A DNA stretch of 64,000 nt from Hyaloperonospora brassicae (lineage: Eukaryota > Oomycota > Peronosporomycetes > Peronosporales > Peronosporaceae). The notes under the pieces were generated by a model that saw only the letters and a program-made list of their open reading frames with translations, was not told where the DNA came from and searched no databases. Positions 1-13,067 of the stretch are shown here, one piece after another. Both the position numbers and the translations under genes were made by a program. The DNA lies in assembly GCA_947650285.1 (NCBI GenBank), contig CANTFL010001459.1, forward strand, positions 45,072 through 109,071. The letters are read 5' to 3'. The stretch's first letter is position 1; every line of letters starts with the position of its first letter.

Positions 1-17
1 GATTTACACGCGTCCAA

Positions 18-683
18 TCATCCTACGCGTCTAATCATCTCTGAGGTAATTACCGACGTAAACACTATCCCGTAAGAACTACGCTCTAAGTTCGGATTGT
101 ATCGGTAACCCTCAACAACTCTCACGACGTCTCGCGATCGCAGTTCCGCGCGGCTCATCTCCAAGTTGAGAACGACGTTCTCGTAGCTCTTGGGGAGGCT
201 GCGCAACAAGCAGATCGCCACGTCTTCGTCCTCCATCTTGGCGCCGATGCTGCTGAGCTTCGCGCTGATGTTGAGGACTTCATTGCAATGATGCATCACA
301 TTGCCGCCTTCCGCCATCTCCATGCTGAACAGTTGTCGCTTCAAGAAGATCCGTCCCGCCTTCTGCGACCCACCATACCGTGTCTTCAACCGCGCCCACG
401 CAGACCATGCTTCTTCGCAGTCATCAACCACGTGATGGCAATCCGCGCTCATGTGCAACAACATCAAGCCGAACGCGATGTTGCTGGTCTTGACATACTC
501 CTCCATGGCGCGAGGATCGGCGAAGGTGGGGCTGGTCTCCCGGTCCACCGCGTGCCACGTCGACTTGGTCAGGAACACGCCACGCATGTAGCGGCTCCAC
601 GTCGCGTAGTTGTCCCCATCGAACTTGTCGATGGAGACCTTGGTGGCGGAATCTTGGGCAGAGGACATCGTGCTTGGGCTCAT
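18..683 (-). CDS. Truncated copia gag, array unit 1 (221 aa)
   Basis: N-terminal part of a Ty1/copia Gag (UBN2 / DUF4219-type). It shows the N-terminal FDGDNYATW motif (residues 21-29), then the [11 protein letters not shown] helix region and the [11 protein letters not shown] segment typical of copia capsid. The full Gag would package element RNA. Here residues 1-190 come from gag and 191-221 are read-through into the next LTR, so the zinc knuckle is missing. The first Met lies in the primer-binding site; Met6 is an equally likely start. Unit 1 carries D47, M78, S79, A109, K115, V155 and P164. Unlikely to act as a normal Gag. Confidence 0.6.
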   Translation of the reverse strand: MSPSTMSSAQDSATKVSIDKFDGDNYATWSRYMRGVFLTKSTWHAVDRETSPTFADPRAMEEYVKTSNIAFGLMLLHMSADCHHVVDDCEEAWSAWARLKTRYGGSQKAGRIFLKRQLFSMEMAEGGNVMHHCNEVLNISAKLSSIGAKMEDEDVAICLLRSLPKSYENVVLNLEMSRAELRSRDVVRVVEGYRYNPNLERSSYGIVFTSVITSEMIRRVG

Positions 684-687
684 AACC
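676..687 (-). promoter_or_regulatory. Primer-binding site resembling the initiator tRNA-Met anticodon arm (recurs every 870 bp)
   Basis: Immediately after the LTR end the minus strand reads GGTTATGAGCCC. Its complement, GGGCTCATAACC, is the anticodon stem-loop of eukaryotic initiator tRNA-Met, the internal half-tRNA primer known for Drosophila copia and some fungal Ty1/copia elements. The first ATG of the gag frame (681-683) lies inside this site. Confidence 0.65.
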
Positions 688-984
688 TGTTAAAGTCTTG
701 AGAGCACTGGACGAGTGAGTATACGAAGCTTGAAGAACGCTAAAGCAGTCTACACCGCAAAGTGAAGACGACTTGTGCTGGAGAAGGAATGTTTGGAAGT
801 GATTGATTTATAGGTCTTAGCTCTGCCTACCCTAGACTGCATTCAATCGCATGGTGCATCGAATCAACCTGATTTACACGCGTCCAATCATCCTACGCGT
901 CTAATCATCTCTGAGGTAATTACCGACGTAAACACTATCCCGTAAGAACTACGCTCTAAGTTCGGATTGTATCGGTAACCCTCA
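688..984 (-). repeat. Copia LTR within the array (representative; recurs every 870 bp)
   Basis: On the minus strand this segment begins TGAGGGTTACCGATA and ends CTTTAACA, that is TG...CA. Boundaries come from two junctions: the end abuts the primer-binding site, and the start matches the stub after the polypurine tract of the copia pol at 15969-15994. Copies lie at 688+870k, the last at 15478-15774; positions 1-114 are the tail of an earlier copy. A TATA-like stretch (CTATAAATC on the minus strand, about 825-833) fits an LTR promoter. Length and layout match short copia LTRs. Confidence 0.8.
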
Positions 985-1553
985 ACAACTCTCACGACGT
1001 CTCGCGATCGCAGTTCCGCGCGGCTCATCTCCAAGTTGAGAACGACGTTCTCGTAGCTCTTGGGGAGGCTGCGCAACAAGCAGATCGCCACGTCTTCGTC
1101 CTCCATCTTGGCGCCGATGCTGCTGAGCTTCGCGCTGATGTTGAGGACTTCATTGCAATGATGCATCACATTGCCGCCTTCCGCCATCTCCATGCTGAAC
1201 AGTTGTCGCTTCAAGAAGATCCGTCCCGCCTTCTGCGACCCACCATACCGTGTCTTCAACCGCGCCCACGCAGACCATGCTTCTTCGCAGTCATCAACCA
1301 CGTGATGGCAATCCGCGCTCATGTGCAACAACATCAAGCCGAACGCGATGTTGCTGGTCTTGACATACTCCTCCATGGCGCGAGGATCGGCGAAGGTGGG
1401 GCTGGTCTCCCGGTCCACCGCGTGCCACGTCGACTTGGTCAGGAACACGCCACGCATGTAGCGGCTCCACGTCGCGTAGTTGTCCCCATCGAACTTGTCG
1501 ATGGAGACCTTGGTGGCGGAATCTTGGGCAGAGGACATCGTGCTTGGGCTCAT
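888..1553 (-). CDS. Truncated copia gag, array unit 2
   Basis: Protein identical to unit 1, indicating a very recent duplication of this pair. Confidence 0.6.
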   Translation of the reverse strand: MSPSTMSSAQDSATKVSIDKFDGDNYATWSRYMRGVFLTKSTWHAVDRETSPTFADPRAMEEYVKTSNIAFGLMLLHMSADCHHVVDDCEEAWSAWARLKTRYGGSQKAGRIFLKRQLFSMEMAEGGNVMHHCNEVLNISAKLSSIGAKMEDEDVAICLLRSLPKSYENVVLNLEMSRAELRSRDVVRVVEGYRYNPNLERSSYGIVFTSVITSEMIRRVG

Positions 1554-1757
1554 AACCTGTTAAAGTCTTGAGAGCACTGGACGAGTGAGTATACGAAGCT
1601 TGAAGAACGCTAAAGCAGTCTACACCGCAAAGTGAAGACGACTTGTGCTGGAGAAGGAATGTTTGGAAGTGATTGATTTATAGGTCTTAGCTCTGCCTAC
1701 CCTAGACTGCATTCAATCGCATGGTGCATCGAATCAACCTGATTTACACGCGTCCAA

Positions 1758-2423
1758 TCATCCTACGCGTCGAATCATCTCTGAGGTAATTACCGACGTA
1801 AACACTATCCCGTAAGAACTACGCTCTAAGTTCGGATTGTATCGGTAACCCTCAACAACTCTCACGACGTCTCGCGATCGCAGTTCCGCGCGGCTCATCT
1901 CCAAGTTGAGAACGACGTTCTCGTAGCTCTTGGAGAGGCTGCGCAACAAGCAGATCGCCACGTCTTCGTCCTCCATCTTGGCGCCGATGCTGCTGAGCTT
2001 CGCGCTGATGTTGAGGACTTCATTGCAATGATGCATCACATTGCCGCCTTCCGCCATCTCCATGCTGAACAGTTGTCGCTTCAAGAAGATCCGTCCCGAC
2101 TTCTGCGACCCACCATACCGTGTCTTCAACCGCGCCCACGCAGACCATGCTTCTTCGCAGTCATCAACCACGTGATGGCAATCCGCGCTCATGTGCAACA
2201 ACATCAAGCCGAACGCGATGTTGCTGGTCTTGACATACTCCTCCATGGCGCGAGGATCGGCGAAGGTGGGGCTGGTCTCCCGGTCCACCGCGTGCCACGT
2301 CGACTTGGTCAGGAACACGCCACGCATGTAGCGGCTCCACGTCGCGTAGTTGTCCCCATCGAACTTGTCGATGGAGACCTTGGTGGCGGAATCTTGGGCA
2401 GAGGACATCGTGCTTGGGCTCAT
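1758..2423 (-). CDS. Truncated copia gag, array unit 3
   Basis: Differs from unit 1 at A109S and P164S. Identical to unit 5, part of an alternating two-unit pattern. Confidence 0.6.
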   Translation of the reverse strand: MSPSTMSSAQDSATKVSIDKFDGDNYATWSRYMRGVFLTKSTWHAVDRETSPTFADPRAMEEYVKTSNIAFGLMLLHMSADCHHVVDDCEEAWSAWARLKTRYGGSQKSGRIFLKRQLFSMEMAEGGNVMHHCNEVLNISAKLSSIGAKMEDEDVAICLLRSLSKSYENVVLNLEMSRAELRSRDVVRVVEGYRYNPNLERSSYGIVFTSVITSEMIRRVG

Positions 2424-2627
2424 AACCTGTTAAAGTCTTGAGAGCACTGGACGAGTGAGTATACGAAGCTTGAAGAACGCTAAAGCAGTCTACACCGCAA
2501 AGTGAAGACGACTTGTGCTGGAGAAGGAATGTTTGGAAGTGATTGATTTATAGGTCTTAGCTCTGCCTACCCTAGACTGCATTCAATCGCATGGTGCATC
2601 GAATCAACCTGATTTACACGCGTCCAA

Positions 2628-3293
2628 TCATCCTACGCGTCTAATCATCTCTGAGGTAATTACCGACGTAAACACTATCCCGTAAGAACTACGCTCTAAG
2701 TTCGGATTGTATCGGTAACCCTCAACAACTCTCACGACGTCTCGCGATCGCAGTTCCGCGCGGCTCATCTCCAAGTTGAGAACGACGTTCTCGTAGCTCT
2801 TGGAGAGGCTGCGCAACAAGCAGATCGCCACGTCTTCGTCCTCCATCTTGGCGCCGATGCTGCTGAGCTTCGCGCTGATGTTGAGGACTTCATTGCAATG
2901 ATGCATCACATTGCCGCCTTCCGCCATCTCCATGCTGAACAGTTGTCGCTTCAAGAAGATCCGTCCCGCCTTCTGCGACCCACCATACCGTGTCTTCAAC
3001 CGCGCCCACGCAGACCATGCTTCTTCGCAGTCATCAACCACGTGATGGCAATCCGCGCTCATGTGCAACAACATCAAGCCGAACGCGATGTTGCTGGTCT
3101 TGACATACTCCTCCATGGCGCGAGGATCGGCGAAGGTGGGGCTGGTCTCCCGGTCCACCGCGTGCCACGTCGACTTGGTCAGGAACACGCCACGCATGTA
3201 GCGGCTCCACGTCGCGTAGTTGTCCCCATCGAACTTGTCGATGGAGACCTTGGTGGCGGAATCTTGGGCAGAGGACATCGTGCTTGGGCTCAT
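2628..3293 (-). CDS. Truncated copia gag, array unit 4
   Basis: Differs from unit 1 only at P164S. Identical in protein to unit 6. Confidence 0.6.
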   Translation of the reverse strand: MSPSTMSSAQDSATKVSIDKFDGDNYATWSRYMRGVFLTKSTWHAVDRETSPTFADPRAMEEYVKTSNIAFGLMLLHMSADCHHVVDDCEEAWSAWARLKTRYGGSQKAGRIFLKRQLFSMEMAEGGNVMHHCNEVLNISAKLSSIGAKMEDEDVAICLLRSLSKSYENVVLNLEMSRAELRSRDVVRVVEGYRYNPNLERSSYGIVFTSVITSEMIRRVG

Positions 3294-3497
3294 AACCTGT
3301 TAAAGTCTTGAGAGCACTGGACGAGTGAGTATACGAAGCTTGAAGAACGCTAAAGCAGTCTACACCGCAAAGTGAAGACGACTTGTGCTGGAGAAGGAAT
3401 GTTTGGAAGTGATTGATTTATAGGTCTTAGCTCTGCCTACCCTAGACTGCATTCAATCGCATGGTGCATCGAATCAACCTGATTTACACGCGTCCAA

Positions 3498-4163
3498 TCA
3501 TCCTACGCGTCGAATCATCTCTGAGGTAATTACCGACGTAAACACTATCCCGTAAGAACTACGCTCTAAGTTCGGATTGTATCGGTAACCCTCAACAACT
3601 CTCACGACGTCTCGCGATCGCAGTTCCGCGCGGCTCATCTCCAAGTTGAGAACGACGTTCTCGTAGCTCTTGGAGAGGCTGCGCAACAAGCAGATCGCCA
3701 CGTCTTCGTCCTCCATCTTGGCGCCGATGCTGCTGAGCTTCGCGCTGATGTTGAGGACTTCATTGCAATGATGCATCACATTGCCGCCTTCCGCCATCTC
3801 CATGCTGAACAGTTGTCGCTTCAAGAAGATCCGTCCCGACTTCTGCGACCCACCATACCGTGTCTTCAACCGCGCCCACGCAGACCATGCTTCTTCGCAG
3901 TCATCAACCACGTGATGGCAATCCGCGCTCATGTGCAACAACATCAAGCCGAACGCGATGTTGCTGGTCTTGACATACTCCTCCATGGCGCGAGGATCGG
4001 CGAAGGTGGGGCTGGTCTCCCGGTCCACCGCGTGCCACGTCGACTTGGTCAGGAACACGCCACGCATGTAGCGGCTCCACGTCGCGTAGTTGTCCCCATC
4101 GAACTTGTCGATGGAGACCTTGGTGGCGGAATCTTGGGCAGAGGACATCGTGCTTGGGCTCAT
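3498..4163 (-). CDS. Truncated copia gag, array unit 5
   Basis: Same protein as unit 3 (S109, S164). Units 3-4 and 5-6 look like a duplicated 1740-bp dimer. Confidence 0.6.
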   Translation of the reverse strand: MSPSTMSSAQDSATKVSIDKFDGDNYATWSRYMRGVFLTKSTWHAVDRETSPTFADPRAMEEYVKTSNIAFGLMLLHMSADCHHVVDDCEEAWSAWARLKTRYGGSQKSGRIFLKRQLFSMEMAEGGNVMHHCNEVLNISAKLSSIGAKMEDEDVAICLLRSLSKSYENVVLNLEMSRAELRSRDVVRVVEGYRYNPNLERSSYGIVFTSVITSEMIRRVG

Positions 4164-4367
4164 AACCTGTTAAAGTCTTGAGAGCACTGGACGAGTGAGT
4201 ATACGAAGCTTGAAGAACGCTAAAGCAGTCTACACCGCAAAGTGAAGACGACTTGTGCTGGAGAAGGAATGTTTGGAAGTGATTGATTTATAGGTCTTAG
4301 CTCTGCCTACCCTAGACTGCATTCAATCACATGGTGCATCGAATCAACCTGATTTACACGCGTCCAA

Positions 4368-5033
4368 TCATCCTACGCGTCTAATCATCTCTGAGGTAAT
4401 TACCGACGTAAACACTATCCCGTAAGAACTACGCTCTAAGTTCGGATTGTATCGGTAACCCTCAACAACTCTCACGACGTCTCGCGATCGCAGTTCCGCG
4501 CGGCTCATCTCCAAGTTGAGAACGACGTTCTCGTAGCTCTTGGAGAGGCTGCGCAACAAGCAGATCGCCACGTCTTCGTCCTCCATCTTGGCGCCGATGC
4601 TGCTGAGCTTCGCGCTGATGTTGAGGACTTCATTGCAATGATGCATCACATTGCCGCCTTCCGCCATCTCCATGCTGAACAGTTGTCGCTTCAAGAAGAT
4701 CCGTCCCGCCTTCTGCGACCCACCATACCGTGTCTTCAACCGCGCCCACGCAGACCATGCTTCTTCGCAGTCATCAACCACGTGATGGCAATCCGCGCTC
4801 ATGTGCAACAACATCAAGCCGAACGCGATGTTGCTGGTCTTGACATACTCCTCCATGGCGCGAGGATCGGCGAAGGTGGGGCTGGTCTCCCGGTCCACCG
4901 CGTGCCACGTCGACTTGGTCAGGAACACGCCACGCATGTAGCGGCTCCACGTCGCGTAGTTGTCCCCATCGAACTTGTCGATGGAGACCTTGGTGGCGGA
5001 ATCTTGGGCAGAGGACATCGTGCTTGGGCTCAT
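4368..5033 (-). CDS. Truncated copia gag, array unit 6
   Basis: Same protein as unit 4 (A109, S164). Confidence 0.6.
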   Translation of the reverse strand: MSPSTMSSAQDSATKVSIDKFDGDNYATWSRYMRGVFLTKSTWHAVDRETSPTFADPRAMEEYVKTSNIAFGLMLLHMSADCHHVVDDCEEAWSAWARLKTRYGGSQKAGRIFLKRQLFSMEMAEGGNVMHHCNEVLNISAKLSSIGAKMEDEDVAICLLRSLSKSYENVVLNLEMSRAELRSRDVVRVVEGYRYNPNLERSSYGIVFTSVITSEMIRRVG

Positions 5034-5237
5034 AACCTGTTAAAGTCTTGAGAGCACTGGACGAGTGAGTATACGAAGCTTGAAGAACGCTAAAGCAGTC
5101 TACACCGCAAAGTGAAGACGACTTGTGCTGGAGAAGGAATGTTTGGAAGTGATTGATTTATAGGTCTTAGCTCTGCCTACCCTAGACTGCATTCAATCGC
5201 ATGGTGCATCGAATCAACCTGATTTACACGCGTCCAA

Positions 5238-5903
5238 TCATCCTACGCGTCTAATCATCTCTGAGGTAATTACCGACGTAAACACTATCCCGTAAGAACT
5301 ACGCTCTAAGTTCGGATTGTATCGGTAACCCTCAACAACTCTCACGACGTCTCGCGATCGCAGTTCCGCGCGGCTCATCTCCAAGTTGAGAACGACGTTC
5401 TCGTAGCTCTTGGAGAGGCTGCGCAACAAGCAGATCGCCACGTCTTCGTCCTCCATCTTGGCGCCGATGCTGCTGAGCTTCGCGCTGATGTTGAGGACTT
5501 CATTGCAATGATGCATCACATTGCCGCCTTCCGCCATCTCCATGCTGAACAGTTGTCGCTTCAAGAAGATCCGTCCCGCCTTCTGCGACCCACCATACCG
5601 TGTCTTCAACCGCGCCCACGCAGACCATGCTTCTTCGCAGTCATCAACCACGTGATGGCAATCCGCGTTCACGTGCAACAACATCAAGCCGAACGCGATG
5701 TTGCTGGTCTTGACATACTCCTCCATGGCGCGAGGATCGGCGAAGGTGGGGCTGGTCTCCCGGTCCACCGCGTGCCACGTCGACTTGGTCAGGAACACGC
5801 CACGCATGTAGCGGCTCCACGTCGCGTAGTTGTCCCCATCGAACTTGTCGATGGAGACCTTGGTGGCGGAATCTTGGGCAGAGGACATCGTGCTTGGGCT
5901 CAT
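5238..5903 (-). CDS. Truncated copia gag, array unit 7
   Basis: Carries the M78V/S79N double change plus S164. From this unit on, the LTR has GAAGTC where units 1-6 have GCAGTC. Confidence 0.6.
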   Translation of the reverse strand: MSPSTMSSAQDSATKVSIDKFDGDNYATWSRYMRGVFLTKSTWHAVDRETSPTFADPRAMEEYVKTSNIAFGLMLLHVNADCHHVVDDCEEAWSAWARLKTRYGGSQKAGRIFLKRQLFSMEMAEGGNVMHHCNEVLNISAKLSSIGAKMEDEDVAICLLRSLSKSYENVVLNLEMSRAELRSRDVVRVVEGYRYNPNLERSSYGIVFTSVITSEMIRRVG

Positions 5904-6107
5904 AACCTGTTAAAGTCTTGAGAGCACTGGACGAGTGAGTATACGAAGCTTGAAGAACGCTAAAGAAGTCTACACCGCAAAGTGAAGACGACTTGTGCTG
6001 GAGAAGGAATGTTTGGAAGTGATTGATTTATAGGTCTTAGCTCTGCCTACCCTAGACTGCATTCAATCGCATGGTGCATCGAATCAACCTGATTTACACG
6101 CGTCCAA

Positions 6108-6773
6108 TCATCCTACGCGTCTAATCATCTCTGAGGTAATTACCGACGTAAACACTATCCCGTAAGAACTACGCTCTAAGTTCGGATTGTATCGGTAACC
6201 CTCAACAACTCTCACGACGTCTCGCGATCGCAGTTCCGCGCGGCTCATCTCCAAGTTGAGAACGACGTTCTCGTAGCTCTTGGAGAGGCTGCGCAACAAG
6301 CAGATCGCCACGTCTTCGTCCTCCATCTTGGCGCCGATGCTGCTGAGCTTCGCGCTGATGTTGAGGACTTCATTGCAATGATGCATCACATTGCCGCCTT
6401 CCGCCATCTCCATGCTGAACAGTTGTCGCTTCAAGAAGATCCGTCCCGCCTTCTGCGACCCACCATACCGTGTCTTCAACCGCGCCCACGCAGACCATGC
6501 TTCTTCGCAGTCATCAACCACGTGATGGCAATCCGCGTTCACGTGCAACAACATCAAGCCGAACGCGATGTTGCTGGTCTTGACATACTCCTCCATGGCG
6601 CGAGGATCGGCGAAGGTGGGGCTGGTCTCCCGGTCCACCGCGTGCCACGTCGACTTGGTCAGGAACACGCCACGCATGTAGCGGCTCCACGTCGCGTAGT
6701 TGTCCCCATCGAACTTGTCGATGGAGACCTTGGTGGCGGAATCTTGGGCAGAGGACATCGTGCTTGGGCTCAT
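6108..6773 (-). CDS. Truncated copia gag, array unit 8
   Basis: Identical in protein to unit 7, a recent pairwise duplication. Confidence 0.6.
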   Translation of the reverse strand: MSPSTMSSAQDSATKVSIDKFDGDNYATWSRYMRGVFLTKSTWHAVDRETSPTFADPRAMEEYVKTSNIAFGLMLLHVNADCHHVVDDCEEAWSAWARLKTRYGGSQKAGRIFLKRQLFSMEMAEGGNVMHHCNEVLNISAKLSSIGAKMEDEDVAICLLRSLSKSYENVVLNLEMSRAELRSRDVVRVVEGYRYNPNLERSSYGIVFTSVITSEMIRRVG

Positions 6774-6977
6774 AACCTGTTAAAGTCTTGAGAGCACTGG
6801 ACGAGTGAGTATACGAAGCTTGAAGAACGCTAAAGAAGTCTACACCGCAAAGTGAAGACGACTTGTGCTGGAGAAGGAATGTTTGGAAGTGATTGATTTA
6901 TAGGTCTTAGCTCTGCCTACCCTAGACTGCATTCAATCGCATGGTGCATCGAATCAACCTGATTTACACGCGTCCAA

Positions 6978-7643
6978 TCATCCTACGCGTCTAATCATCT
7001 CTGAGGTAATTACCGACGTAAACACTATCCCGTAAGAACTACGCTCTAAGTTCGGATTGTATCGGTAACCCTCAACAACTCTCACGACGTCTCGCGATCG
7101 CAGTTCCGCGCGGCTCATCTCCAAGTTGAGAACGACGTTCTCGTAGCTCTTGGGGAGGCTGCGCAACAAGCAGATCGCCACGTCTTCGTCCTCCATCTTG
7201 GCGCCGATGCTGCTGAGCTTCGCGCTGATGTTGAGGACTTCATTGCAATGATGCATCACATTGCCGCCTTCCGCCATCTCCATGCTGAACAGTTGTCGCT
7301 TCAAGAAGCTCCGTCCCGCCTTCTGCGACCCACCATACCGTGTCTTCAACCGCGCCCACGCAGACCATGCTTCTTCGCAGTCATCAACCACGTGATGGCA
7401 ATCCGCGCTCACGTGCAACAACATCAAGCCGAACGCGATGTTGCTGGTCTTGACATACTCCTCCATGGCGCGAGGATCGGCGAAGGTGGGGCTGGTCTCC
7501 CGGTCCACCGCGTGCCACGTCGACTTGGTCAGGAACACGCCACGCATGTAGCGGCTCCACGTCGCGTAGTTGTCCCCATCGAACTTGTCGATGGAGACCT
7601 TGGTGGCGGAATCTTGGGCAGAGGACATCGTGCTTGGGCTCAT
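6978..7643 (-). CDS. Truncated copia gag, array unit 9
   Basis: Has V78 with S79, P164 and a private I112S change. It is intermediate between the left and right haplotype groups of the array. Confidence 0.6.
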   Translation of the reverse strand: MSPSTMSSAQDSATKVSIDKFDGDNYATWSRYMRGVFLTKSTWHAVDRETSPTFADPRAMEEYVKTSNIAFGLMLLHVSADCHHVVDDCEEAWSAWARLKTRYGGSQKAGRSFLKRQLFSMEMAEGGNVMHHCNEVLNISAKLSSIGAKMEDEDVAICLLRSLPKSYENVVLNLEMSRAELRSRDVVRVVEGYRYNPNLERSSYGIVFTSVITSEMIRRVG

Positions 7644-7847
7644 AACCTGTTAAAGTCTTGAGAGCACTGGACGAGTGAGTATACGAAGCTTGAAGAACGC
7701 TAAAGAAGTCTACACCGCAAAGTGAAGACGACTTGTGCTGGAGAAGGAATGTTTGGAAGTGATTGATTTATAGGTCTTAGCTCTGCCTACCCTAGACTGC
7801 ATTCAATCACATGGTGCATCGAATCAACCTGATTTACACGCGTCCAA

Positions 7848-8513
7848 TCATCCTACGCGTCGAATCATCTCTGAGGTAATTACCGACGTAAACACTATCC
7901 CGTAAGAACTACGCTCTAAGTTCGGATTGTATCGGTAACCCTCAACAACTCTCACGACGTCTCGCGATCGCAGTTCCGCGCGGCTCATCTCCAAGTTGAG
8001 AACGACGTTCTCGTAGCTCTTGGGGAGGCTGCGCAACAAGCAGATCGCCACGTCTTCGTCCTCCATCTTGGCGCCGATGCTGCTGAGCTTCGCGCTGATG
8101 TTGAGGACTTCATTGCAATGATGCATCACATTGCCGCCTTCCGCCATCTCCATGCTGAACAGTTGTCGCTTCAAGAAGATCCGTCCCGCCTTCTGCGACC
8201 CACCATACCGTGTCTTCAACCGCGCCCACGCAGACCATGCTTCTTCGCAGTCATCAACCACGTGATGGCAATCCGCGCTCATGTGCAACAACATCAAGCC
8301 GAACGCGATGTTGCTGGTCTTGACATACTCCTCCATGGCGCGAGGATCGGCGAAGGTGGGGCTGGTCTCCCGGTTCACCGCGTGCCACGTCGACTTGGTC
8401 AGGAACACGCCACGCATGTAGCGGCTCCACGTCGCGTAGTTGTCCCCATCGAACTTGTCGATGGAGACCTTGGTGGCGGAATCTTGGGCAGAGGACATCG
8501 TGCTTGGGCTCAT
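7848..8513 (-). CDS. Truncated copia gag, array unit 10
   Basis: First unit with D47N, which all units to its right share. Otherwise like unit 1. Confidence 0.6.
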   Translation of the reverse strand: MSPSTMSSAQDSATKVSIDKFDGDNYATWSRYMRGVFLTKSTWHAVNRETSPTFADPRAMEEYVKTSNIAFGLMLLHMSADCHHVVDDCEEAWSAWARLKTRYGGSQKAGRIFLKRQLFSMEMAEGGNVMHHCNEVLNISAKLSSIGAKMEDEDVAICLLRSLPKSYENVVLNLEMSRAELRSRDVVRVVEGYRYNPNLERSSYGIVFTSVITSEMIRRVG

Positions 8514-8717
8514 AACCTGTTAAAGTCTTGAGAGCACTGGACGAGTGAGTATACGAAGCTTGAAGAACGCTAAAGAAGTCTACACCGCAAAGTGAAGACG
8601 ACTTGTGCTGGAGAAGGAATGTTTGGAAGTGATTGATTTATAGGTCTTAGCTCTGCCTACCCTAGACTGCATTCAATCGCATGGTGCATCGAATCAACCT
8701 GATTTACACGCGTCCAA

Positions 8718-9383
8718 TCATCCTACGCGTCGAATCATCTCTGAGGTAATTACCGACGTAAACACTATCCCGTAAGAACTACGCTCTAAGTTCGGATTGT
8801 ATCGGTAACCCTCAACAACTCTCACGACGTCTCGCGATCGCAGTTCCGCGCGGCTCATCTCCAAGTTGAGAACGACGTTCTCGTAGCTCTTGGGGAGGCT
8901 GCGCAACAAGCAGATCGCCGCGTCTTCGTCCTCCATCTTGGCGCCGATGCTGCTGAGCTTCGCGCTGATGTTGAGGACTTCATTGCAATGATGCATCACA
9001 TTGCCGCCTTCCGCCATCTCCATGCTGAACAGTTGTCGCTTCAAGAAGATCCGTCCCGACTTCTGCGACCCACCATACCGTGTCTTCAACCGCGCCCACG
9101 CAGACCATGCTTCTTCGCAGTCATCAACCACGTGATGGCAATCCGCGCTCATGTGCAACAACATCAAGCCGAACGCGATGTTGCTGGTCTTGACATACTC
9201 CTCCATGGCGCGAGGATCGGCGAAGGTGGGGCTGGTCTCCCGGTTCACCGCGTGCCACGTCGACTTGGTCAGGAACACGCCACGCATGTAGCGGCTCCAC
9301 GTCGCGTAGTTGTCCCCATCAAACTTGTCGATGGAGACCTTGGTGGCGGAATCTTGGGCAGAGGACATCGTGCTTGGGCTCAT
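8718..9383 (-). CDS. Truncated copia gag, array unit 11
   Basis: N47, S109 and V155A, with one of the few synonymous changes (Phe21 codon). Confidence 0.6.
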   Translation of the reverse strand: MSPSTMSSAQDSATKVSIDKFDGDNYATWSRYMRGVFLTKSTWHAVNRETSPTFADPRAMEEYVKTSNIAFGLMLLHMSADCHHVVDDCEEAWSAWARLKTRYGGSQKSGRIFLKRQLFSMEMAEGGNVMHHCNEVLNISAKLSSIGAKMEDEDAAICLLRSLPKSYENVVLNLEMSRAELRSRDVVRVVEGYRYNPNLERSSYGIVFTSVITSEMIRRVG

Positions 9384-9587
9384 AACCTGTTAAAGTCTTG
9401 AGAGCACTGGACGAGTGAGTATACGAAGCTTGAAGAACGCTAAAGAAGTCTACACCGCAAAGTGAAGACGACTTGTGCTGGAGAAGGAATGTTTGGAAGT
9501 GATTGATTTATAGGTCTTAGCTCTGCCTACCCTAGACTGCATTCAATCGCATGGTGCATCGAATCAACCTGATTTACACGCGTCCAA

Positions 9588-10253
9588 TCATCCTACGCGT
9601 CGAATCATCTCTGAGGTAATTACCGACGTAAACACTATCCCGTAAGAACTACGCTCTAAGTTCGGATTGTATCGGTAACCCTCAACAACTCTCACGACGT
9701 CTCGCGATCGCAGTTCCGCGCGGCTCATCTCCAAGTTGAGAACGACGTTCTCGTAGCTCTTGGGGAGGCTGCGCAACAAGCAGATCGCCGCGTCTTCGTC
9801 CTCCATCTTGGCGCCGATGCTGCTGAGCTTCGCGCTGATGTTGAGGACTTCATTGCAATGATGCATCACATTGCCGCCTTCCGCCATCTCCATGCTGAAC
9901 AGTTGTCGCTTCAAGAAGATCCGTCCCGCCTTCTGCGACCCACCATACCGTGTCTTCAACCGCGCCCACGCAGACCATGCTTCTTCGCAGTCATCAACCA
10001 CGTGATGGCAATCCGCGCTCATGTGCAACAACATCAAGCCGAACGCGATGTTGCTGGTCTTGACATACTCCTCCATGGCGCGAGGATCGGCGAAGGTGGG
10101 GCTGGTCTCCCGGTTCACCGCGTGCCACGTCGACTTGGTCAGGAACACGCCACGCATGTAGCGGCTCCACGTCGCGTAGTTGTCCCCATCGAACTTGTCG
10201 ATGGAGACCTTGGTGGCGGAATCTTGGGCAGAGGACATCGTGCTTGGGCTCAT
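9588..10253 (-). CDS. Truncated copia gag, array unit 12
   Basis: N47, A109, V155A. Confidence 0.6.
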   Translation of the reverse strand: MSPSTMSSAQDSATKVSIDKFDGDNYATWSRYMRGVFLTKSTWHAVNRETSPTFADPRAMEEYVKTSNIAFGLMLLHMSADCHHVVDDCEEAWSAWARLKTRYGGSQKAGRIFLKRQLFSMEMAEGGNVMHHCNEVLNISAKLSSIGAKMEDEDAAICLLRSLPKSYENVVLNLEMSRAELRSRDVVRVVEGYRYNPNLERSSYGIVFTSVITSEMIRRVG

Positions 10254-10457
10254 AACCTGTTAAAGTCTTGAGAGCACTGGACGAGTGAGTATACGAAGCT
10301 TGAAGAACGCTAAAGAAGTCTACACCGCAAAGTGAAGACGACTTGTGCTGGAGAAGGAATGTTTGGAAGTGATTGATTTATAGGTCTTAGCTCTGCCTAC
10401 CCTAGACTGCATTCAATCGCATGGTGCATCGAATCAACCTGATTTACACGCGTCCAA

Positions 10458-11123
10458 TCATCCTACGCGTCGAATCATCTCTGAGGTAATTACCGACGTA
10501 AACACTATCCCGTAAGAACTACGCTCTAAGTTCGGATTGTATCGGTAACCCTCAACAACTCTCACGACGTCTCGCGATCGCAGTTCCGCGCGGCTCATCT
10601 CCAAGTTGAGAACGACGTTCTCGTAGCTCTTGGGGAGGCTGCGCAACAAGCAGATCGCCACGTCTTCGTCCTCCATCTTGGCGCCGATGCTGCTGAGCTT
10701 CGCGCTGATGTTGAGGACTTCATTGCAATGATGCATCACATTGCCGCCTTCCGCCATCTCCATGCTGAACAGTTGTCGCTTCAAGAAGATCCGTCCCGAC
10801 TTCTGCGACCCACCATACCGTGTCTTCAACCGCGCCCACGCAGACCATGCTTCTTCGCAGTCATCAACCACGTGATGGCAATCCGCGCTCATGTGCAACA
10901 ACATCAAGCCGAACGCGATGTTGCTGGTCTTGACATACTCCTCCATGGCGCGAGGATCGGCGAAGGTGGGGCTGGTCTCCCGGTTCACCGCGTGCCACGT
11001 CGACTTGGTCAGGAACACGCCACGCATGTATCAGCTCCACGTCGCGTAGTTGTCCCCATCGAACTTGTCGATGGAGACCTTGGTGGCGGAATCTTGGGCA
11101 GAGGACATCGTGCTTGGGCTCAT
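10458..11123 (-). pseudogene. Truncated copia gag with nonsense codon, array unit 13
   Basis: Arg31 is replaced by TGA (two adjacent substitutions near 11031), leaving a 189-residue frame from the next Met at 11027. N47 and S109 are present. The same stop recurs in unit 18, so the variant has spread between units. Confidence 0.6.
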
Positions 11124-11327
11124 AACCTGTTAAAGTCTTGAGAGCACTGGACGAGTGAGTATACGAAGCTTGAAGAACGCTAAAGAAGTCTACACCGCAA
11201 AGTGAAGACGACTTGTGCTGGAGAAGGAATGTTTGGAAGTGATTGATTTATAGGTCTTAGCTCTGCCTACCCTAGACTGCATTCAATCGCATGGTGCATC
11301 GAATCAACCTGATTTACACGCGTCCAA

Positions 11328-11993
11328 TCATCCTACGCGTCGAATCATCTCTGAGGTAATTACCGACGTAAACACTATCCCGTAAGAACTACGCTCTAAG
11401 TTCGGATTGTATCGGTAACCCTCAACAACTCTCACGACGTCTCGCGATCGCAGTTCCGCGCGGCTCATCTCCAAGTTGAGAACGACGTTCTCGTAGCTCT
11501 TGGGGAGGCTGCGCAACAAGCAGATCGCCACGTCTTCGTCCTCCATCTTGGCGCCGATGCTGCTGAGCTTCGCGCTGATGTTGAGGACTTCATTGCAATG
11601 ATGCATCACATTGCCGCCTTCCGCCATCTCCATGCTGAACAGTTGTCGCCTCAAGAAGATCCGTCCCGACTTCTGCGACCCACCATACCGTGTCTTCAAC
11701 CGCGCCCACGCAGACCATGCTTCTTCGCAGTCATCAACCACGTGATGGCAATCCGCGCTCATGTGCAACAACATCAAGCCGAACGCGATGTTGCTGGTCT
11801 TGACATACTCCTCCATGGCGCGAGGATCGGCGAAGGTGGGGCTGGTCTCCCGGTTCACCGCGTGCCACGTCGACTTGGTCAGGAACACGCCACGCATGTA
11901 GCGGCTCCACGTCGCGTAGTTGTCCCCATCGAACTTGTCGATGGAGACCTTGGTGGCGGAATCTTGGGCAGAGGACATCGTGCTTGGGCTCAT
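11328..11993 (-). CDS. Truncated copia gag, array unit 14
   Basis: N47, S109 and K115R, the first of several units with R115. Confidence 0.6.
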   Translation of the reverse strand: MSPSTMSSAQDSATKVSIDKFDGDNYATWSRYMRGVFLTKSTWHAVNRETSPTFADPRAMEEYVKTSNIAFGLMLLHMSADCHHVVDDCEEAWSAWARLKTRYGGSQKSGRIFLRRQLFSMEMAEGGNVMHHCNEVLNISAKLSSIGAKMEDEDVAICLLRSLPKSYENVVLNLEMSRAELRSRDVVRVVEGYRYNPNLERSSYGIVFTSVITSEMIRRVG

Positions 11994-12197
11994 AACCTGT
12001 TAAAGTCTTGAGAGCACTGGACGAGTGAGTATACGAAGCTTGAAGAACGCTAAAGAAGTCTACACCGCAAAGTGAAGACGACTTGTGCTGGAGAAGGAAT
12101 GTTTGGAAGTGATTGATTTATAGGTCTTAGCTCTGCCTACCCTAGACTGCATTCAATCGCATGGTGCATCGAATCAACCTGATTTACACGCGTCCAA

Positions 12198-12863
12198 TCA
12201 TCCTACGCGTCGAATCATCTCTGAGGTAATTACCGACGTAAACACTATCCCGTAAGAACTACGCTCTAAGTTCGGATTGTATCGGTAACCCTCAACAACT
12301 CTCACGACGTCTCGCGATCGCAGTTCCGCGCGGCTCATCTCCAAGTTGAGAACGACGTTCTCGTAGCTCTTGGGGAGGCTGCGCAACAAGCAGATCGCCG
12401 CGTCTTCGTCCTCCATCTTGGCGCCGATGCTGCTGAGCTTCGCGCTGATGTTGAGGACTTCATTGCAATGATGCATCACATTGCCGCCTTCCGCCATCTC
12501 CATGCTGAACAGTTGTCGCTTCAAGAAGATCCGTCCCGACTTCTGCGACCCACCATACCGTGTCTTCAACCGCGCCCACGCAGACCATGCTTCTTCGCAG
12601 TCATCAACCACGTGATGGCAATCCGCGTTCACGTGCAACAACATCAAGCCGAACGCGATGTTGCTGGTCTTGACATACTCCTCCATGGCGCGAGGATCGG
12701 CGAAGGTGGGGCTGGTCTCCCGGTTCACCGCGTGCCACGTCGACTTGGTCAGGAACACGCCACGCATGTAGCGGCTCCACGTCGCGTAGTTGTCCCCATC
12801 AAACTTGTCGATGGAGACCTTGGTGGCGGAATCTTGGGCAGAGGACATCGTGCTTGGGCTCAT
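12198..12863 (-). CDS. Truncated copia gag, array unit 15
   Basis: N47, V78/N79, S109, K115, A155. It combines variants seen separately in units 7-8 and 11, evidence of exchange between units. Confidence 0.6.
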   Translation of the reverse strand: MSPSTMSSAQDSATKVSIDKFDGDNYATWSRYMRGVFLTKSTWHAVNRETSPTFADPRAMEEYVKTSNIAFGLMLLHVNADCHHVVDDCEEAWSAWARLKTRYGGSQKSGRIFLKRQLFSMEMAEGGNVMHHCNEVLNISAKLSSIGAKMEDEDAAICLLRSLPKSYENVVLNLEMSRAELRSRDVVRVVEGYRYNPNLERSSYGIVFTSVITSEMIRRVG

Positions 12864-13067
12864 AACCTGTTAAAGTCTTGAGAGCACTGGACGAGTGAGT
12901 ATACGAAGCTTGAAGAACGCTAAAGAAGTCTACACCGCAAAGTGAAGACGACTTGTGCTGGAGAAGGAATGTTTGGAAGTGATTGATTTATAGGTCTTAG
13001 CTCTGCCTACCCTAGACTGCATTCAATCGCATGGTGCATCGAATCAACCTGATTTACACGCGTCCAA

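Noticed and set aside
288..701. 137-residue plus-strand ORF repeated every 870 bp
   Set aside because: It lies antisense to the gag frame and recurs only because the unit recurs; no known domain, and the gag strand shows recognisable copia motifs.
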